From NCBI RefSeq assembly GCF_036170895.1, contig NZ_CP108036.1:744001-808000 (forward strand): a stretch of 64,000 nt of DNA. Direction: 5' to 3'. The position numbers and the translations under genes are program-made. Under the pieces are notes generated by a model that worked only from the letters and a program-made list of their open reading frames with translations, was not told the origin of the DNA and ran no database searches. This stretch comes from Streptomyces erythrochromogenes. Lineage in GTDB: Bacteria; Actinomycetota; Actinomycetes; Streptomycetales; Streptomycetaceae. The first letter of the stretch is position 1; each line of letters starts with the position of its first letter. Shown one piece after another: positions 8,646 to 18,963 of this stretch.

Positions 8646-9524
8646 TCACTGCGGGGCAGCGGTCGCCGCCGGCTCCTTCGGGTCGTCGGCGGTGCCCAGC
8701 CGTTGGGCCAGCAGGTGCTCGTGGGCCAGTACGTATCCCAGGGCGACGCCCATGGTGACGACGACGAAGAACATGATCAGCCAGGACAGGATGACGAAGA
8801 CCAGCCCGAGGCTGCCGAACTGCTGGAGGCTGTGGTTCAGGGCACGGGGCATGTAGAACGTGGAACCCCAGCTGAACGCGCTCTGCCCGACCGCGACCAG
8901 GACCGCGCCGGGCAGCAGGGGCAGCCACCTCACCCGGCCGCCGAGCAGGAGGTGCTGGGTCCACCACCACAGCAGGATGCCGCTGATCAGGGAGACGACC
9001 GCGCCGAGGGCCCGGCCGGCCCCGAACGCCTGCTGAATCGGCCCCTGGAACAACAGGGCCGTCAGCCAGACCAGCAGCCAGGCCACCCAGCGCCAGGCCG
9101 CGAGCCGGGCGCCCGCCTTCGGCAGGTGCCACGCGCGCTCGCAGGTCCGTTGGAGGGCGCGGCTACAGGCGGTCGCGGACAGCAGCGTGACCACGACGCC
9201 CACCGCCCCGGTGCTGGCGATGGTCGCCGTGTCCTCGCCGCTGTTGTGCACCACCGAGCGGACCTGGTCCAGTGCCGGGCCCGTGAGGCCCAGGGTGCCG
9301 CTGATGGTGGAGACGAGCTGCTTGCGCATCCAGTCCGGTGCGAGGGCCCCGATGACGAAGATGGCGGGGATCGCTCCGAGGAAGGCCTGCGCGGCCAGGC
9401 GGGTGGCGCAGTCCAGCAGGTTGACGCGGGCGAACTGTTCGAGGATCCGGCCCAGGAACGGCGTGTACTTGCGCATCCAGGCCGGCACGGTGAAGCGGGG
9501 CGGCTTGTCGCGCGGTTCCGACAC
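8646..9524 (-). CDS. YihY/BrkB family inner-membrane protein
   Basis: I start this at GTG 9524 because GGAAGGAG stands 8 bases upstream; an in-frame ATG further out (9608) would add 28 residues without a good site. The 292-residue product has a cytoplasmic N-terminus followed by about six membrane segments, including GAVGVVVTLLSATACSRAL, WRWVAWLLVWLTALLF, ISGILLWWWTQHLLLG and a C-terminal FVILSWLIMFFVVVTMGVAL. The order matches YihY/BrkB proteins, once called ribonuclease BN, whose role is unsettled. The tail is Ala/Pro-rich. Confidence 0.85.
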   Translation of the reverse strand: MSEPRDKPPRFTVPAWMRKYTPFLGRILEQFARVNLLDCATRLAAQAFLGAIPAIFVIGALAPDWMRKQLVSTISGTLGLTGPALDQVRSVVHNSGEDTATIASTGAVGVVVTLLSATACSRALQRTCERAWHLPKAGARLAAWRWVAWLLVWLTALLFQGPIQQAFGAGRALGAVVSLISGILLWWWTQHLLLGGRVRWLPLLPGAVLVAVGQSAFSWGSTFYMPRALNHSLQQFGSLGLVFVILSWLIMFFVVVTMGVALGYVLAHEHLLAQRLGTADDPKEPAATAAPQ

Positions 9525-9698
9525 GGTGACGGCTCCTTCCGCGGACGGCGCCTGTCGCCTGCGATTGCCCTCCATGAGCAGGATGGGGCAGCCCAGGACG
9601 TCCGGCACGTCGGAAGGACCGCCCGCACGGGAAAAGGGAGCGCGGACGCGGGGGTTCCGCGCCTACGATCCGGGCTGAGCCCCTTGAGAGAAGGAACG

Positions 9699-10157
9699 AT
9701 GGAGATCATCTTCCGTAAGCTTCCGGACAACCGGCACGATCTCGAAGTCCGTGACCGGCGGGGACCGGACGTTCGGCTGATGTCCCAGGCGACCGGTTCG
9801 ACGATGCCCCACGACCTGGTGCACGCGGCGGTCGAGAGCGCGCTCGGGATCACCGACGGGTTCTGGGGGGCCATGGCGCGGGGCGCCACCTTCGAGGGGT
9901 TCGAGACGACGGCCCCGACCCGCCACCGCCGGTCGGGGATGAAGATCCTGCGACGCGGCGGCGACGCGGTGATGCGGGCCGAGCTGTCCGTCACCTGGAC
10001 CTACCGCGTCTGGTCCGGGCTGAGCACGGAGGGCAGGGGCGTGGGCCGGAGCCCGCTCGACGAACGGCAGGTCGCCCTGGCGTGCGCGGCGCTCGACCGT
10101 GCCGCCGAACGCTGGGCGCGAGTGGCGGAGGGCGGAACCCTCACCTGGCGCTGGTGA
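9699..10157 (+). CDS. Conserved hypothetical protein (152 aa)
   Basis: ATG 9699 is preceded by GAGAGAAGGA. The product begins MEIIFRKLPDNRHDLEV, contains the recognisable block MPHDLVHAAVESALGITDGFWG, and ends LTWRW. Many streptomycetes and mycobacteria carry proteins with the MPHDLVHaxVE pattern, but I know no function. It is soluble, with mixed charge and no signal peptide. It is convergent with the TPR-like gene and has no obvious operon partner. Confidence 0.7.
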   Translation: MEIIFRKLPDNRHDLEVRDRRGPDVRLMSQATGSTMPHDLVHAAVESALGITDGFWGAMARGATFEGFETTAPTRHRRSGMKILRRGGDAVMRAELSVTWTYRVWSGLSTEGRGVGRSPLDERQVALACAALDRAAERWARVAEGGTLTWRW

Positions 10158-10221
10158 GGGCCGGGGCGGGGCCGGACCGCAGTCGCGCCCTGCGCCGCCC
10201 TCCCGCATCCGCCGTCCCCCT

Positions 10222-10665
10222 CTACCGCCCCCGGGGTCCGTCCAGGAGGGTGATCTCATGTTCCAGCGGACCGAGTTCCGCCTGGTGGCCGGTGTCCAGC
10301 AGGGCGATTTCCCTTTCCACCGCCCCGAGTTCCTCCTGACGCCCCATGACGGCCAACTGCAGTCGATAAGCCCTGAGCACGACTATGAGCAGCTGCACCC
10401 TTCCGGCTTCCAGGGAGTACATCCGGCGTGCGGCCGCGACCGCCTCGGCCCGCAGGGCGAGGGCCGTGCCGGGCTGGACGGCGAACTCCTGGCGGCTGTA
10501 GGTGCACAGCGCCCGGGCCAGCAGGGGCAGGTACGCGAGCGGGCTCACCTGGGCGAGCACGCGGTATGCGGCGACCTCCTGACGGACGGTCAGGGCCTGG
10601 GAACCGAGGAGGGCGACTCGGGCTCGGAGTACCGCGTCGTGACTGATGTGCGCCGTGTGATTCAT
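10222..10665 (-). CDS. Helical TPR-like hypothetical protein (147 aa)
   Basis: A 147-residue, nearly all-helical protein rich in Ala, Leu and Arg (for example LAYLPLLARALCTYSRQEFAV, LRAEAVAAARRMY). This pattern resembles the tetratricopeptide tails of actinobacterial regulators. No enzymatic motif is visible. ATG 10665 is chosen over the in-frame upstream start at 10698 because the product then begins MNHTAHISHDAV, but the ribosome-binding site is weak in both cases. A clear AAGGGCA-N8-TGCCCTT inverted repeat lies 36 bp upstream. Confidence 0.55.
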   Translation of the reverse strand: MNHTAHISHDAVLRARVALLGSQALTVRQEVAAYRVLAQVSPLAYLPLLARALCTYSRQEFAVQPGTALALRAEAVAAARRMYSLEAGRVQLLIVVLRAYRLQLAVMGRQEELGAVEREIALLDTGHQAELGPLEHEITLLDGPRGR

Positions 10666-10700
10666 GACGCTGATTCTGAAAGCCGCACAGGGTCCCAAAC

Positions 10701-10722
10701 AAGGGCAATCGACTGTGCCCTT
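10701..10722. promoter_or_regulatory. Inverted repeat AAGGGCA-N8-TGCCCTT upstream of the TPR-like gene
   Basis: A 7-bp perfect inverted repeat with an 8-bp spacer, 36 bp upstream of the ATG at 10665, in the most AT-rich part of the interval. The size and symmetry fit a dimeric regulator site. No regulator can be assigned. Confidence 0.45.
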
Positions 10723-10794
10723 GATCCTACGAAAACCCGCTCTGACCTGTCATGATGGATACGTCTTCACCCCTGCGCCCGCTCGGCGACCGAG

Positions 10795-11220
10795 TCAGCC
10801 GGCGAGGAAGGACAGCCGGACCTGACGGCGGGGGTTGTCCCGGTTGGTGTCCACCAGGGTGACGGACTGCCAGGTTCCGAGCTCCAGCGTCCCGTCCACC
10901 ACCGGAAGCGTCGCGTGGGGCGGGACGATCGCGGGCAGGACGTGGTCGCGTCCGTGGCCCGGGGAGCCGTGCCGGTGCCGCCACCGGTCGTCGGGCGGCA
11001 ACAGGGACTGCAGGGCGGTCAGCAGGTCGTCGTCGCTGCCCGCTCCCGTCTCGATGACGGCCAGCCCGGCGGTCGCGTGCGGCGTGAAGATGTTGAGCAG
11101 TCCGCTCCGGCCGCGTGCCACCTCCCCGAGGAAGGCGGCGCAGGCGGAGGTCAGGTCGTGGACGGTCTCCCGGTCCCCGGTCGTCACGTCGATGGTGCGC
11201 GATACGAAGGTGTCGGCCAT
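10795..11220 (-). CDS. YjbQ family protein (UPF0047)
   Basis: A 141-residue protein starting at ATG 11220 with GGGAGGA upstream. It carries the hallmarks of the UPF0047/YjbQ fold: GLLNIFTPHATAGLAVIETG, then DDRWRHRHGSPGHGRDHVLPAIV and a C-terminal LELGTWQSVTLVDTNRDNPRRQV. The conserved histidines (TPHATA, RHRHG, GHGRDH) line the metal/phosphate pocket. E. coli YjbQ has weak thiamine-phosphate-synthase-like activity, but the physiological role is open. Full family length; no operon partner. Confidence 0.9.
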   Translation of the reverse strand: MADTFVSRTIDVTTGDRETVHDLTSACAAFLGEVARGRSGLLNIFTPHATAGLAVIETGAGSDDDLLTALQSLLPPDDRWRHRHGSPGHGRDHVLPAIVPPHATLPVVDGTLELGTWQSVTLVDTNRDNPRRQVRLSFLAG

Positions 11221-11498
11221 GGCGCCATCCTCCCGCCGCACCGCTGCGCCACGGCGCAACCGGGCCGCTGCGCAGCGGATGGGGCGGGAGTCCGGGCCGG
11301 ACCGGGCCCGCTCCCGGGCGGGGTCGGACGGAACGTGTCCCGGCTCGACAGGAGGGAGCGGGGCAGGGCCGACGCCCGGGGTGCACAGCCGGGTTGGAGT
11401 CCCCGCCCCCGAGCCGGTCGCCGAGCGGCTCGCCATCGGCCCCGGGGACCCTTGCGTCCATGCGTGAGACGGGCCTCCGGCCCCGCGCGAACGGGTGG
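11221..11498. other. Intergenic region with no supportable gene
   Basis: About 280 bp between the YjbQ start and the CTAG-ended repeat. It contains GC-rich sequence with weak dyads (for example around CGAGCCGGTCGCCGAGCGGCTCG) and presumably the YjbQ promoter. I see no convincing coding frame. Confidence 0.5.
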
Positions 11499-11534
11499 CC
11501 GCGGGCCAGGCGGGACTTTGACGACAGGGCCTAG
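11499..11534. repeat. CTAG-ended 36-bp repeat (IS-end-like), copy 1
   Basis: This 36-bp block, containing GACTTTGACGACAGGGCC and ending CTAG, recurs in reverse orientation at 35900-35935 with 34 of 36 matches. It resembles the terminal inverted repeat of a CTAG-targeting insertion sequence, but no transposase is next to it. Its CTA supplies the TAG stop codon of the minus-strand GNAT gene at 11531-11533. Confidence 0.7.
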
Positions 11535-12037
11535 GCCGCCGCCGGGTACTCCATGCAGACCAGGTCCTCGCGCGGGTCCCAGGAGCCGGTCACCCGGAAG
11601 CCCGACCGTTCGTACAGGGCGATCGCGGGGGTCCGCCAACTCCACACGGACAGGCGGACGGTGGCGACTCCCCTGTCGGCGCAGTGGGCGATTGCCGCGT
11701 GGAGCAGAGCGGAGGCGATGCCGCGTCCCCGGCGGGCCGGGTCGGTCCAGACCCGCTTGATCTCCGCGGTCCCCGCGTCCGGAGCGGTCACCACGAGACA
11801 CCCCGCCGGTGCGCCGGCGTCGACGGCCAGGAAGACGGTGTCGTCCGCGAAGGCGGTCCGCGGGTCCCGGATCTCGGCCAGGTAGCGCGCGGGCAGCCGG
11901 GTCGCGTCCACGACGGGCAGCCCCTTCTCCGCTTCCGTGCTCAGGTGGTAGTCCGTCAACAAGGCCGCCAGCGCATCCGGGTCGCGGAGCAGGCCGCCCG
12001 GGCTGTGGACGACGGCCGCCGTGGTGTGCGCGTTCAT
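11531..12037 (-). CDS. GNAT family N-acetyltransferase
   Basis: A 168-residue protein starting at ATG 12037. The acetyl-CoA-binding motif A is clear (VWTDPARRGRGIASALLHAA, an RxxGxG variant), followed by motif B with LYERSGFRVTG. The N-terminal 40 residues are an extra segment with DPDALAALLTDYHLSTEAEKGLP. The substrate is unknown. The stop codon lies inside the IS-end-like repeat, so the original C-terminus may have been changed by insertion; the ending MEYPAAA is nevertheless normal for GNATs. Confidence 0.88.
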   Translation of the reverse strand: MNAHTTAAVVHSPGGLLRDPDALAALLTDYHLSTEAEKGLPVVDATRLPARYLAEIRDPRTAFADDTVFLAVDAGAPAGCLVVTAPDAGTAEIKRVWTDPARRGRGIASALLHAAIAHCADRGVATVRLSVWSWRTPAIALYERSGFRVTGSWDPREDLVCMEYPAAA

Positions 12038-12079
12038 GACGAGATCATGGCATCCCCGACGGAGACCGGACAGGCCCGC

Positions 12080-12973
12080 TCACTGCACGCTGAAGCGGTG
12101 GGGGTGGGCCGGATCCTGTGGGCAGGCGAAGACGTTGAGCTTGCCGAAGTTGCCCACGGCGACCCCCGTCGGCCGGTTCGCGTCGGCCCCGGCCCCGGCC
12201 CCGGCCCCGGTGGGCCGTGGGCGCCAGCTCTCGCTGTCGGAGCGCCACTCGTACGAGTCGACGGTCAGCAGCAGTCTCATCGCGTGGCCGCAGCCCGGGC
12301 AGTCCATGCGCCCGGGGCCGGTGACGTTCCACGCCGCGTGCCCCCCGGCCTTCCAGCCCGGCGCGACCGACAGGTCGCTCTGATAGCTCGGCCAGGCGGC
12401 GGCCTCCTCGCCTTCGTCCCCGCCCTCGGCCTCGTATGCGGCCTCCTCCTGCGCGTCCTCCCACTCCTGGACGCGCTCGCCGAGTTCGCCGGTCAGCAGC
12501 TCGATGTACGGGTACTCGGTGACCTGCTCCGGATGCAGCACGCAGGGCTCGGGCACGTAGCCGTCGAAGCCGACGCGCCCGGGTTGCGGCTGCGGCGCCA
12601 GCACCTCGCGGACCTCGGCCGACCGCCGCCACCTCAGCCGCACGTGCATGCCGTACCCGGTGGGCCCGTGGAGGTCGAAGGGGCACCAGAACACCTGGAG
12701 CAGATCACAGCCGTCGGGCCCGGGGGCCAGGTCCGGGACGTCCCGGGCGTACAGCTGGGCCACCGCGAGCAACGGCCCGCCGTACCGGTGCGGCTCGTCG
12801 CACACCGGCCACGGCTCACCGGTCGGCCACAGCAGCGGACCGCCGACGTGGCTGTCGCGCGCCGTCGGACCACCGGCGCGGGGGTGCAGCCTGGTCGCCG
12901 TCGCACGGTGGGCGGCCAGCCCGGGGAAGAACGCCTCGGCATCGAGCGGCCGGGGCGGGGTGGTGAAGGTCAT
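12080..12973 (-). CDS. DUF1963/YwqG-like hypothetical protein
   Basis: A 297-residue protein from ATG 12973. The blocks THVGGPLLWPTGEPWP-like (DSHVGGPLLWPTGEPWPVCDE), LLAVAQLYARDVPDL and LLQVFWCPFDLHGP match the DUF1963/YwqG type of cell-associated proteins. Two CxxC-like pairs (MDCPGCGHAM near residue 230 and NVFACPQDP near the end) could bind zinc. An acidic stretch (residues about 170-200) and a Gly-Ala run encoded by tandem CCCCGG units (12187-12213) interrupt the fold. Function unknown. Confidence 0.65.
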   Translation of the reverse strand: MTFTTPPRPLDAEAFFPGLAAHRATATRLHPRAGGPTARDSHVGGPLLWPTGEPWPVCDEPHRYGGPLLAVAQLYARDVPDLAPGPDGCDLLQVFWCPFDLHGPTGYGMHVRLRWRRSAEVREVLAPQPQPGRVGFDGYVPEPCVLHPEQVTEYPYIELLTGELGERVQEWEDAQEEAAYEAEGGDEGEEAAAWPSYQSDLSVAPGWKAGGHAAWNVTGPGRMDCPGCGHAMRLLLTVDSYEWRSDSESWRPRPTGAGAGAGADANRPTGVAVGNFGKLNVFACPQDPAHPHRFSVQ

Positions 12974-13097
12974 GCGGCCGAACCTACAAGCCGGCGGCGC
13001 GGGGTGCGTTCTGCGGGTGTGGGAAGGCAACCGGAGCGGGCATACCTTTCATACTTCCCCCCGCAGCTCGCACAGCCTTCGGTTGAAAGGATGATCG

Positions 13098-13601
13098 GTG
13101 ATCTCTCAAAGCATTCATCAGTCCTCTGAAGGGCATGTACCGGTGCTCCGTGGCGAGCAGACGGTGGAGTGGGCGACGGGCATGGTGATGGCCCTGGCAC
13201 CCTGCGGGACCCGTGAGGCGCGGCTCGTGCTGGCCGCAGCCGCCGAGCTGGCGCGGGTACCGGTGGGGGAGTTCTCGGCCGCGGTGGTCGCGGGCGCGCG
13301 CGGGGAACCCGTACCCGCCCCGTGGGAACGGGCTCTGCGGCGGGCGGTCGAGGCGCTGCGGAGCCCCCGGTCCGGGCCGGAGGGCGGGCGGGGCGTGGGG
13401 CTGCTGCCCAGCCGGGCCCGGACCGAGGACGTCCTGGCCCGGTTCCGGGCGGCCCGGGAGCGGCTCGCCGGGGCCCCCGGCGACGGGGCGGCACGCAGCG
13501 CCATGGACGACGTCGCCTACACCCTGTGCGTGCTGATGGGCCGCTCGACCGTCCACGAGGCCGTCCTGGCGGCCGAACGGCACCTGGCGGGGCCGGACTG
13601 A
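13098..13601 (+). CDS. ANTAR-like/DUF5133 regulatory protein
   Basis: A 167-residue protein, GTG 13098 with GAAAGG seven bases upstream. Residues about 20-62 (VEWATGMVMALAPCGTREARLVL...) resemble an ANTAR RNA-binding three-helix bundle. The second half (SRARTEDVLARFRAARERLA ... YTLCVLMGRSTVHEAVLAAER) matches the DUF5133 module common in streptomycetes. ANTAR proteins act as antiterminators that bind paired hexaloops in mRNA. No receiver domain is present, so any control would be by another signal. Confidence 0.65.
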   Translation: MISQSIHQSSEGHVPVLRGEQTVEWATGMVMALAPCGTREARLVLAAAAELARVPVGEFSAAVVAGARGEPVPAPWERALRRAVEALRSPRSGPEGGRGVGLLPSRARTEDVLARFRAARERLAGAPGDGAARSAMDDVAYTLCVLMGRSTVHEAVLAAERHLAGPD

Positions 13602-13621
13602 CCGCCGCTCCGGGGCCGGCC

Positions 13622-13646
13622 GTGTGCGGCTTCCCGTCACGGGTAG
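13622..13646 (+). promoter_or_regulatory. Candidate SigB-type stress promoter
   Basis: GTGTG (13622-13626) and GGGTAG (13641-13646) are separated by 14 bp, fitting the loose Streptomyces SigB pattern GNNTN14-16GGGTA. It lies 60 bp upstream of the Lys-rich gene at 13707. The motif is short and could be chance. Confidence 0.3.
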
Positions 13647-13706
13647 GCGCCGGACGTACCGAGAGCCGGACCTACCGAGAGTCCGCACACCAGCAAGGGA
13701 GTCGTC

Positions 13707-14030
13707 ATGCCTCGCGGTTCCAGCCCCAAGCGGGAACGACAGTACGAGCACATCAAGGAGAGCGCCGAGGAGCGCGGCGAGAGCCCGAAGAAGGCGAAGG
13801 AGATCGCCGCGCGGACCGTGAACAAGGAACGCGCCAGGGCCGGCGAGTCCAAGACGGCGAGCAGGACGTCGCTGGAGGACATGTCCTCCGCCAAGCGCGG
13901 CGGACAGCGCTCCCACAAGGGAGCCCAGGGCCCCACCTACGACCAGCTCTACGCGGAGGCGAAGCGCAAGAACCTCCGCGGCCGTTCCTCGATGGACAAG
14001 GCGGAGCTCAAGCGGAAGCTGGGCCAGTGA
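13707..14030 (+). CDS. Lys/Arg-rich plasmid-stabilisation-like protein (DUF7218 type)
   Basis: A 107-residue basic protein beginning MPRGSSPKRERQYEHIKESAEERG, behind AAGGGAG. The C-terminal 35 residues (GPTYDQLYAEAKRKNLRGRSSMDKAELKRKLG) have the helix-extended loop-helix look of a Rho N-terminal/SAP-like nucleic-acid-binding module. Streptomyces genomes often label this family 'plasmid stabilization protein', without evidence of such a role. Probably a stress-inducible DNA/RNA-binding protein. The next small gene follows within 30 bp and is likely co-transcribed. Confidence 0.75.
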   Translation: MPRGSSPKRERQYEHIKESAEERGESPKKAKEIAARTVNKERARAGESKTASRTSLEDMSSAKRGGQRSHKGAQGPTYDQLYAEAKRKNLRGRSSMDKAELKRKLGQ

Positions 14031-14058
14031 GCCCGGCCCCCCGACGGAGGAGGACACG

Positions 14059-14307
14059 ATGACACAGCAAGGGCAGGGCCGCGGCCGGCGGCCGACCACC
14101 CCGTCGCAGGCCCCGGGCGAGAGCGGTGACCGGGAGGCCCGCCGCGAGGCGGACGAGGCCGTCCGGCAGGGTGGGGCCGGCGGGGACGACCGGGAGGCCG
14201 GCGCCCACACCGCGAAGCGGCAGCGGCCGGGCACCGGGCGCGAGGAGCAGGTACGCCCGCAACCCCCGCGGGGCGAGCGCCCTCCGCCGGAAGATGCCGA
14301 CCGCTGA
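14059..14307 (+). CDS. Small disordered hydrophilic protein (82 aa)
   Basis: ATG 14059 follows a strong CGGAGGAGGA site. The 82-residue product is composed mostly of Gly, Arg, Glu, Pro and Gln, with no hydrophobic core, and is probably intrinsically disordered. It is likely the second gene of a two-gene stress operon with the Lys-rich protein at 13707. Function unknown; the good ribosome-binding site and spacing are the reasons to call it. Confidence 0.5.
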   Translation: MTQQGQGRGRRPTTPSQAPGESGDREARREADEAVRQGGAGGDDREAGAHTAKRQRPGTGREEQVRPQPPRGERPPPEDADR

Positions 14308-14361
14308 GCCGGTCGGCTCAGGCAGCGGATGATCAGGGCGATCCCGGGGTAACCGCACCAG

Positions 14362-15456
14362 GTGATCACATTCGGCGTCGAAGAGGAATACCTCCTGGTG
14401 GACCCGGTGACGGTGCTGCCGGTCCCCGAGGCCGAGCACGTGCGCAGGGCGGCCGGCCTCGGTCCCCTCGCCGAGGACGGCGAGGTCCAGGACGAGCTGC
14501 TGCAGGCGCAGGTCGAGGTCGCCACGCCCGTCTGCACGGAGCTGGAGGAGGTGGGCGGGCACCTGCTGCGGCTGCGGCACGCGGTCGCGTCCGCCGCCGA
14601 GGAGCACGGCTGCCGGGTCGCCATGGCCGGGGCCGCACCGCTGCGGGACACCTCGGCGGTGCCGGTCACCCGCAAGCCGAGGTACCTGAGGATGGAGGGC
14701 CAGGCCCGGCAGCTGGTGGACGAGCAGCTGATCAACGGCATGCACGTCCATGTGGGGGTGCCCGATCCGGAGACCGGTGTCGCGGTGCTGAACCGCATCC
14801 GGGTCTGGCTCCCGACGCTGCTGGCCATGTCGGCGAACTCCCCCCTGTGGGACGGCAAGGACACCGGCTTCGCGAGCTGGCGCACGATCGTCTTCGGCCG
14901 CTGGCCGGTCAGCGGCCCGCCCCCGTACTTCGACGGGCTCGCCGACTACGAGCAGCGGATCGATGCCCTGGTGGCTTCGGGGGTGATCGCCGACCGGGGC
15001 CAGCTGTACTGGCAGGCGCGGCTCTCCGACCGCTTCCCGACCGTCGAGGTGCGGTGCCTGGACGTGCAGTTGCGGGCCGACGACGCCGTCATGCTGGCCG
15101 GCCTGGTACGGGCGCTGGTCGCGGTCGCCCTCGCCGAGGAGAAGGCCGGGGCCCCACCGACCCGGTGCCGGCCGGAGCTGCTGCAGGCCGCCAACTGGCA
15201 CGCGGCCCGGCGCGGCCTGAACTCCACGCTGGTCGATCCCGACGGGCGCTGCCGCAGCAGCGGTGACGTGCTGTACTCCCTGCTCGCCCACGTCGCCCCC
15301 GCGCTGGCCGAGTCCGGCGACGAACGCGAGGTGGCGTCGCTCGTGCACCGGCTCCTCCAGGAGGGGACGCCTGCCGACCGGCAGCGCCGCGCCCTGCGGG
15401 AGGGCGGCATGCCGGCCCTCAGGAACCTGATCGTGGGCGACTCCCCCTCCGGCTGA
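14362..15456 (+). CDS. Carboxylate-amine ligase, YbdK family (glutamate-cysteine ligase type 2)
   Basis: A 364-residue protein starting at GTG 14362. It opens with the family signature [13 protein letters not shown] and contains [28 protein letters not shown] and the late [21 protein letters not shown]. These blocks carry the Glu and His residues that hold ATP-Mg in the gamma-glutamylcysteine ligase 2 fold. YbdK enzymes form gamma-glutamyl amides or have weak glutamate-cysteine ligase activity. Streptomyces use mycothiol rather than glutathione, so the real substrate is unclear. The ribosome-binding site is weak. Confidence 0.88.
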   Translation: MITFGVEEEYLLVDPVTVLPVPEAEHVRRAAGLGPLAEDGEVQDELLQAQVEVATPVCTELEEVGGHLLRLRHAVASAAEEHGCRVAMAGAAPLRDTSAVPVTRKPRYLRMEGQARQLVDEQLINGMHVHVGVPDPETGVAVLNRIRVWLPTLLAMSANSPLWDGKDTGFASWRTIVFGRWPVSGPPPYFDGLADYEQRIDALVASGVIADRGQLYWQARLSDRFPTVEVRCLDVQLRADDAVMLAGLVRALVAVALAEEKAGAPPTRCRPELLQAANWHAARRGLNSTLVDPDGRCRSSGDVLYSLLAHVAPALAESGDEREVASLVHRLLQEGTPADRQRRALREGGMPALRNLIVGDSPSG

Positions 15457-15483
15457 GCCCGGGCCGGCGGTTCGCACCGTGCG

Positions 15484-15963
15484 ATGCTGGTACGCATGAC
15501 CCTGGAAGACCTGGTGAGGCTGCGCCGTGCCCGGGACGTGATCGACCGCGACTACGCGGAGCCCCTGGACGTTCCGGCGCTCGCGAAGGTCGCCCTGATG
15601 TCACCGGGGCACTTCTCCCGCAGCTTCCGCGCCGCCTTCGGGGAGAGCCCGTACAGCTATCTGATGACCCGCCGCGTCGAGCGCGCGAAGGCGCTGCTGC
15701 GCAGGGGCGACATGAGCGTGACGGAGGTCTGCTTCGCCGTCGGGAGCACCTCGCTCGGGTCCTTCAGCTCGCGTTTCACCGAGCTGGTCGGAGAGAGCCC
15801 CAGGGCGTACCGGGCCCGCGCGCACGAGGCGGGCGAGGCCATCCCGGCGTGTGTCGCCAAGTACATGACGCGACCGGTCAGGGGCGGTGAACCGAAGGCG
15901 GCCGGTGGACCGATCAAGGATCCGGTCAGGAATGGAGAAGCGAAATCGACGGGCGCCTCGTAG
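15484..15963 (+). CDS. AraC family transcriptional regulator
   Basis: A 159-residue protein composed mainly of the AraC DNA-binding domain: first helix-turn-helix LDVPALAKVALMSPGHFSRSFRAAF, then YLMTRRVERAKALLRRGDMSV and the second EVCFAVGSTSLGSFSSRFTEL with the usual GESPRAYR. There is no separate sensing domain, only a 45-residue polar tail. An alternative ATG sits at 15496. It is followed within 10 bp by a VOC gene and then a UvrA2 gene in the same direction, and probably controls this cassette. Confidence 0.9.
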   Translation: MLVRMTLEDLVRLRRARDVIDRDYAEPLDVPALAKVALMSPGHFSRSFRAAFGESPYSYLMTRRVERAKALLRRGDMSVTEVCFAVGSTSLGSFSSRFTELVGESPRAYRARAHEAGEAIPACVAKYMTRPVRGGEPKAAGGPIKDPVRNGEAKSTGAS

Positions 15964-15973
15964 CGTCGGAGCC

Positions 15974-16387
15974 ATGAACATCAACCTCTCGCAGTGCTTC
16001 ATCGCAGTCGACGACCACGACAAGGCGATCGCGTTCTACCGCGACGTCCTCGGCCTGGAGGTGCGCAACGACGTCGGGTTCGAGGGCATGCGCTGGGTGA
16101 CCGTCGGCTCGCCCTCGCAGGACGTCGAGATCGTCCTCGAACCGCCGCTCGCCGACCCCGGCGCTCCCGCCGCGGACCGGCAGGCGATGGCCGAGCTGCT
16201 GGCGAAGGGCATGCTGCGCGGCGTGATCTTCTCCACCGACGACGTCGACGCCACCTTCGAGCGCATCCGGGCGGCCGGCGGGGAGGTCATGCAGGAGCCC
16301 ATCGACCAGCCGTACGGTGTCCGCGACTGCGCGTTCCGCGACCCGGCCGGCAACATGCTCCGCTTCAACCAGCCCCGCAAGCAGTAG
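15974..16387 (+). CDS. VOC family (glyoxalase/bleomycin-resistance fold) protein
   Basis: A 137-residue protein, ATG 15974 behind GGAG. Two beta-alpha-beta-beta-beta units are visible: CFIAVDDHDKAIAFYRDVLGLEV and the second half RGVIFSTDDVDATFERIRAAGGEV with a C-terminal FRDPAGNMLRFNQP. The family includes glyoxalase I, dioxygenases and drug-sequestering proteins. Downstream of an AraC regulator and upstream of a UvrA2-type ATPase, a drug-binding or electrophile-handling role is reasonable but unproven. Confidence 0.88.
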   Translation: MNINLSQCFIAVDDHDKAIAFYRDVLGLEVRNDVGFEGMRWVTVGSPSQDVEIVLEPPLADPGAPAADRQAMAELLAKGMLRGVIFSTDDVDATFERIRAAGGEVMQEPIDQPYGVRDCAFRDPAGNMLRFNQPRKQ

Positions 16388-16472
16388 GAACCCCCTTCCC
16401 CTCACGGGCCGCGGTCGCGTCACCGGCGTGACCGTGGCCCCGGCCCGCCCCATGGATGGAGAGACGTCAAGC

Positions 16473-18857
<2,385 letters not shown>

Positions 18858-18873
18858 CCTGCGGGCGGGCTCC

Positions 18874-18896
18874 GGGCTCCGGTGGCCGCGGAGCCC
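18874..18896 (+). terminator. Hairpin after the UvrA2 gene
   Basis: GGGCTCCG (18874-18881) pairs with CGGAGCCC (18889-18896) around a 7-nt loop, 16 bp after the stop codon. It probably ends the AraC-VOC-UvrA2 transcript. Confidence 0.6.
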
Positions 18897-18963
18897 TCGT
18901 CCGATCAGGTCGCGTACGGTGCGCACGCGCGCGGGACCGGGCGGTGCGCGGAAGGCTTGCCGG

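Noticed and set aside
12187..12213. Short CCCCGG repeat read as a possible CRISPR or tandem array
   Set aside because: Only four tiny units inside a coding gene, no spacers.
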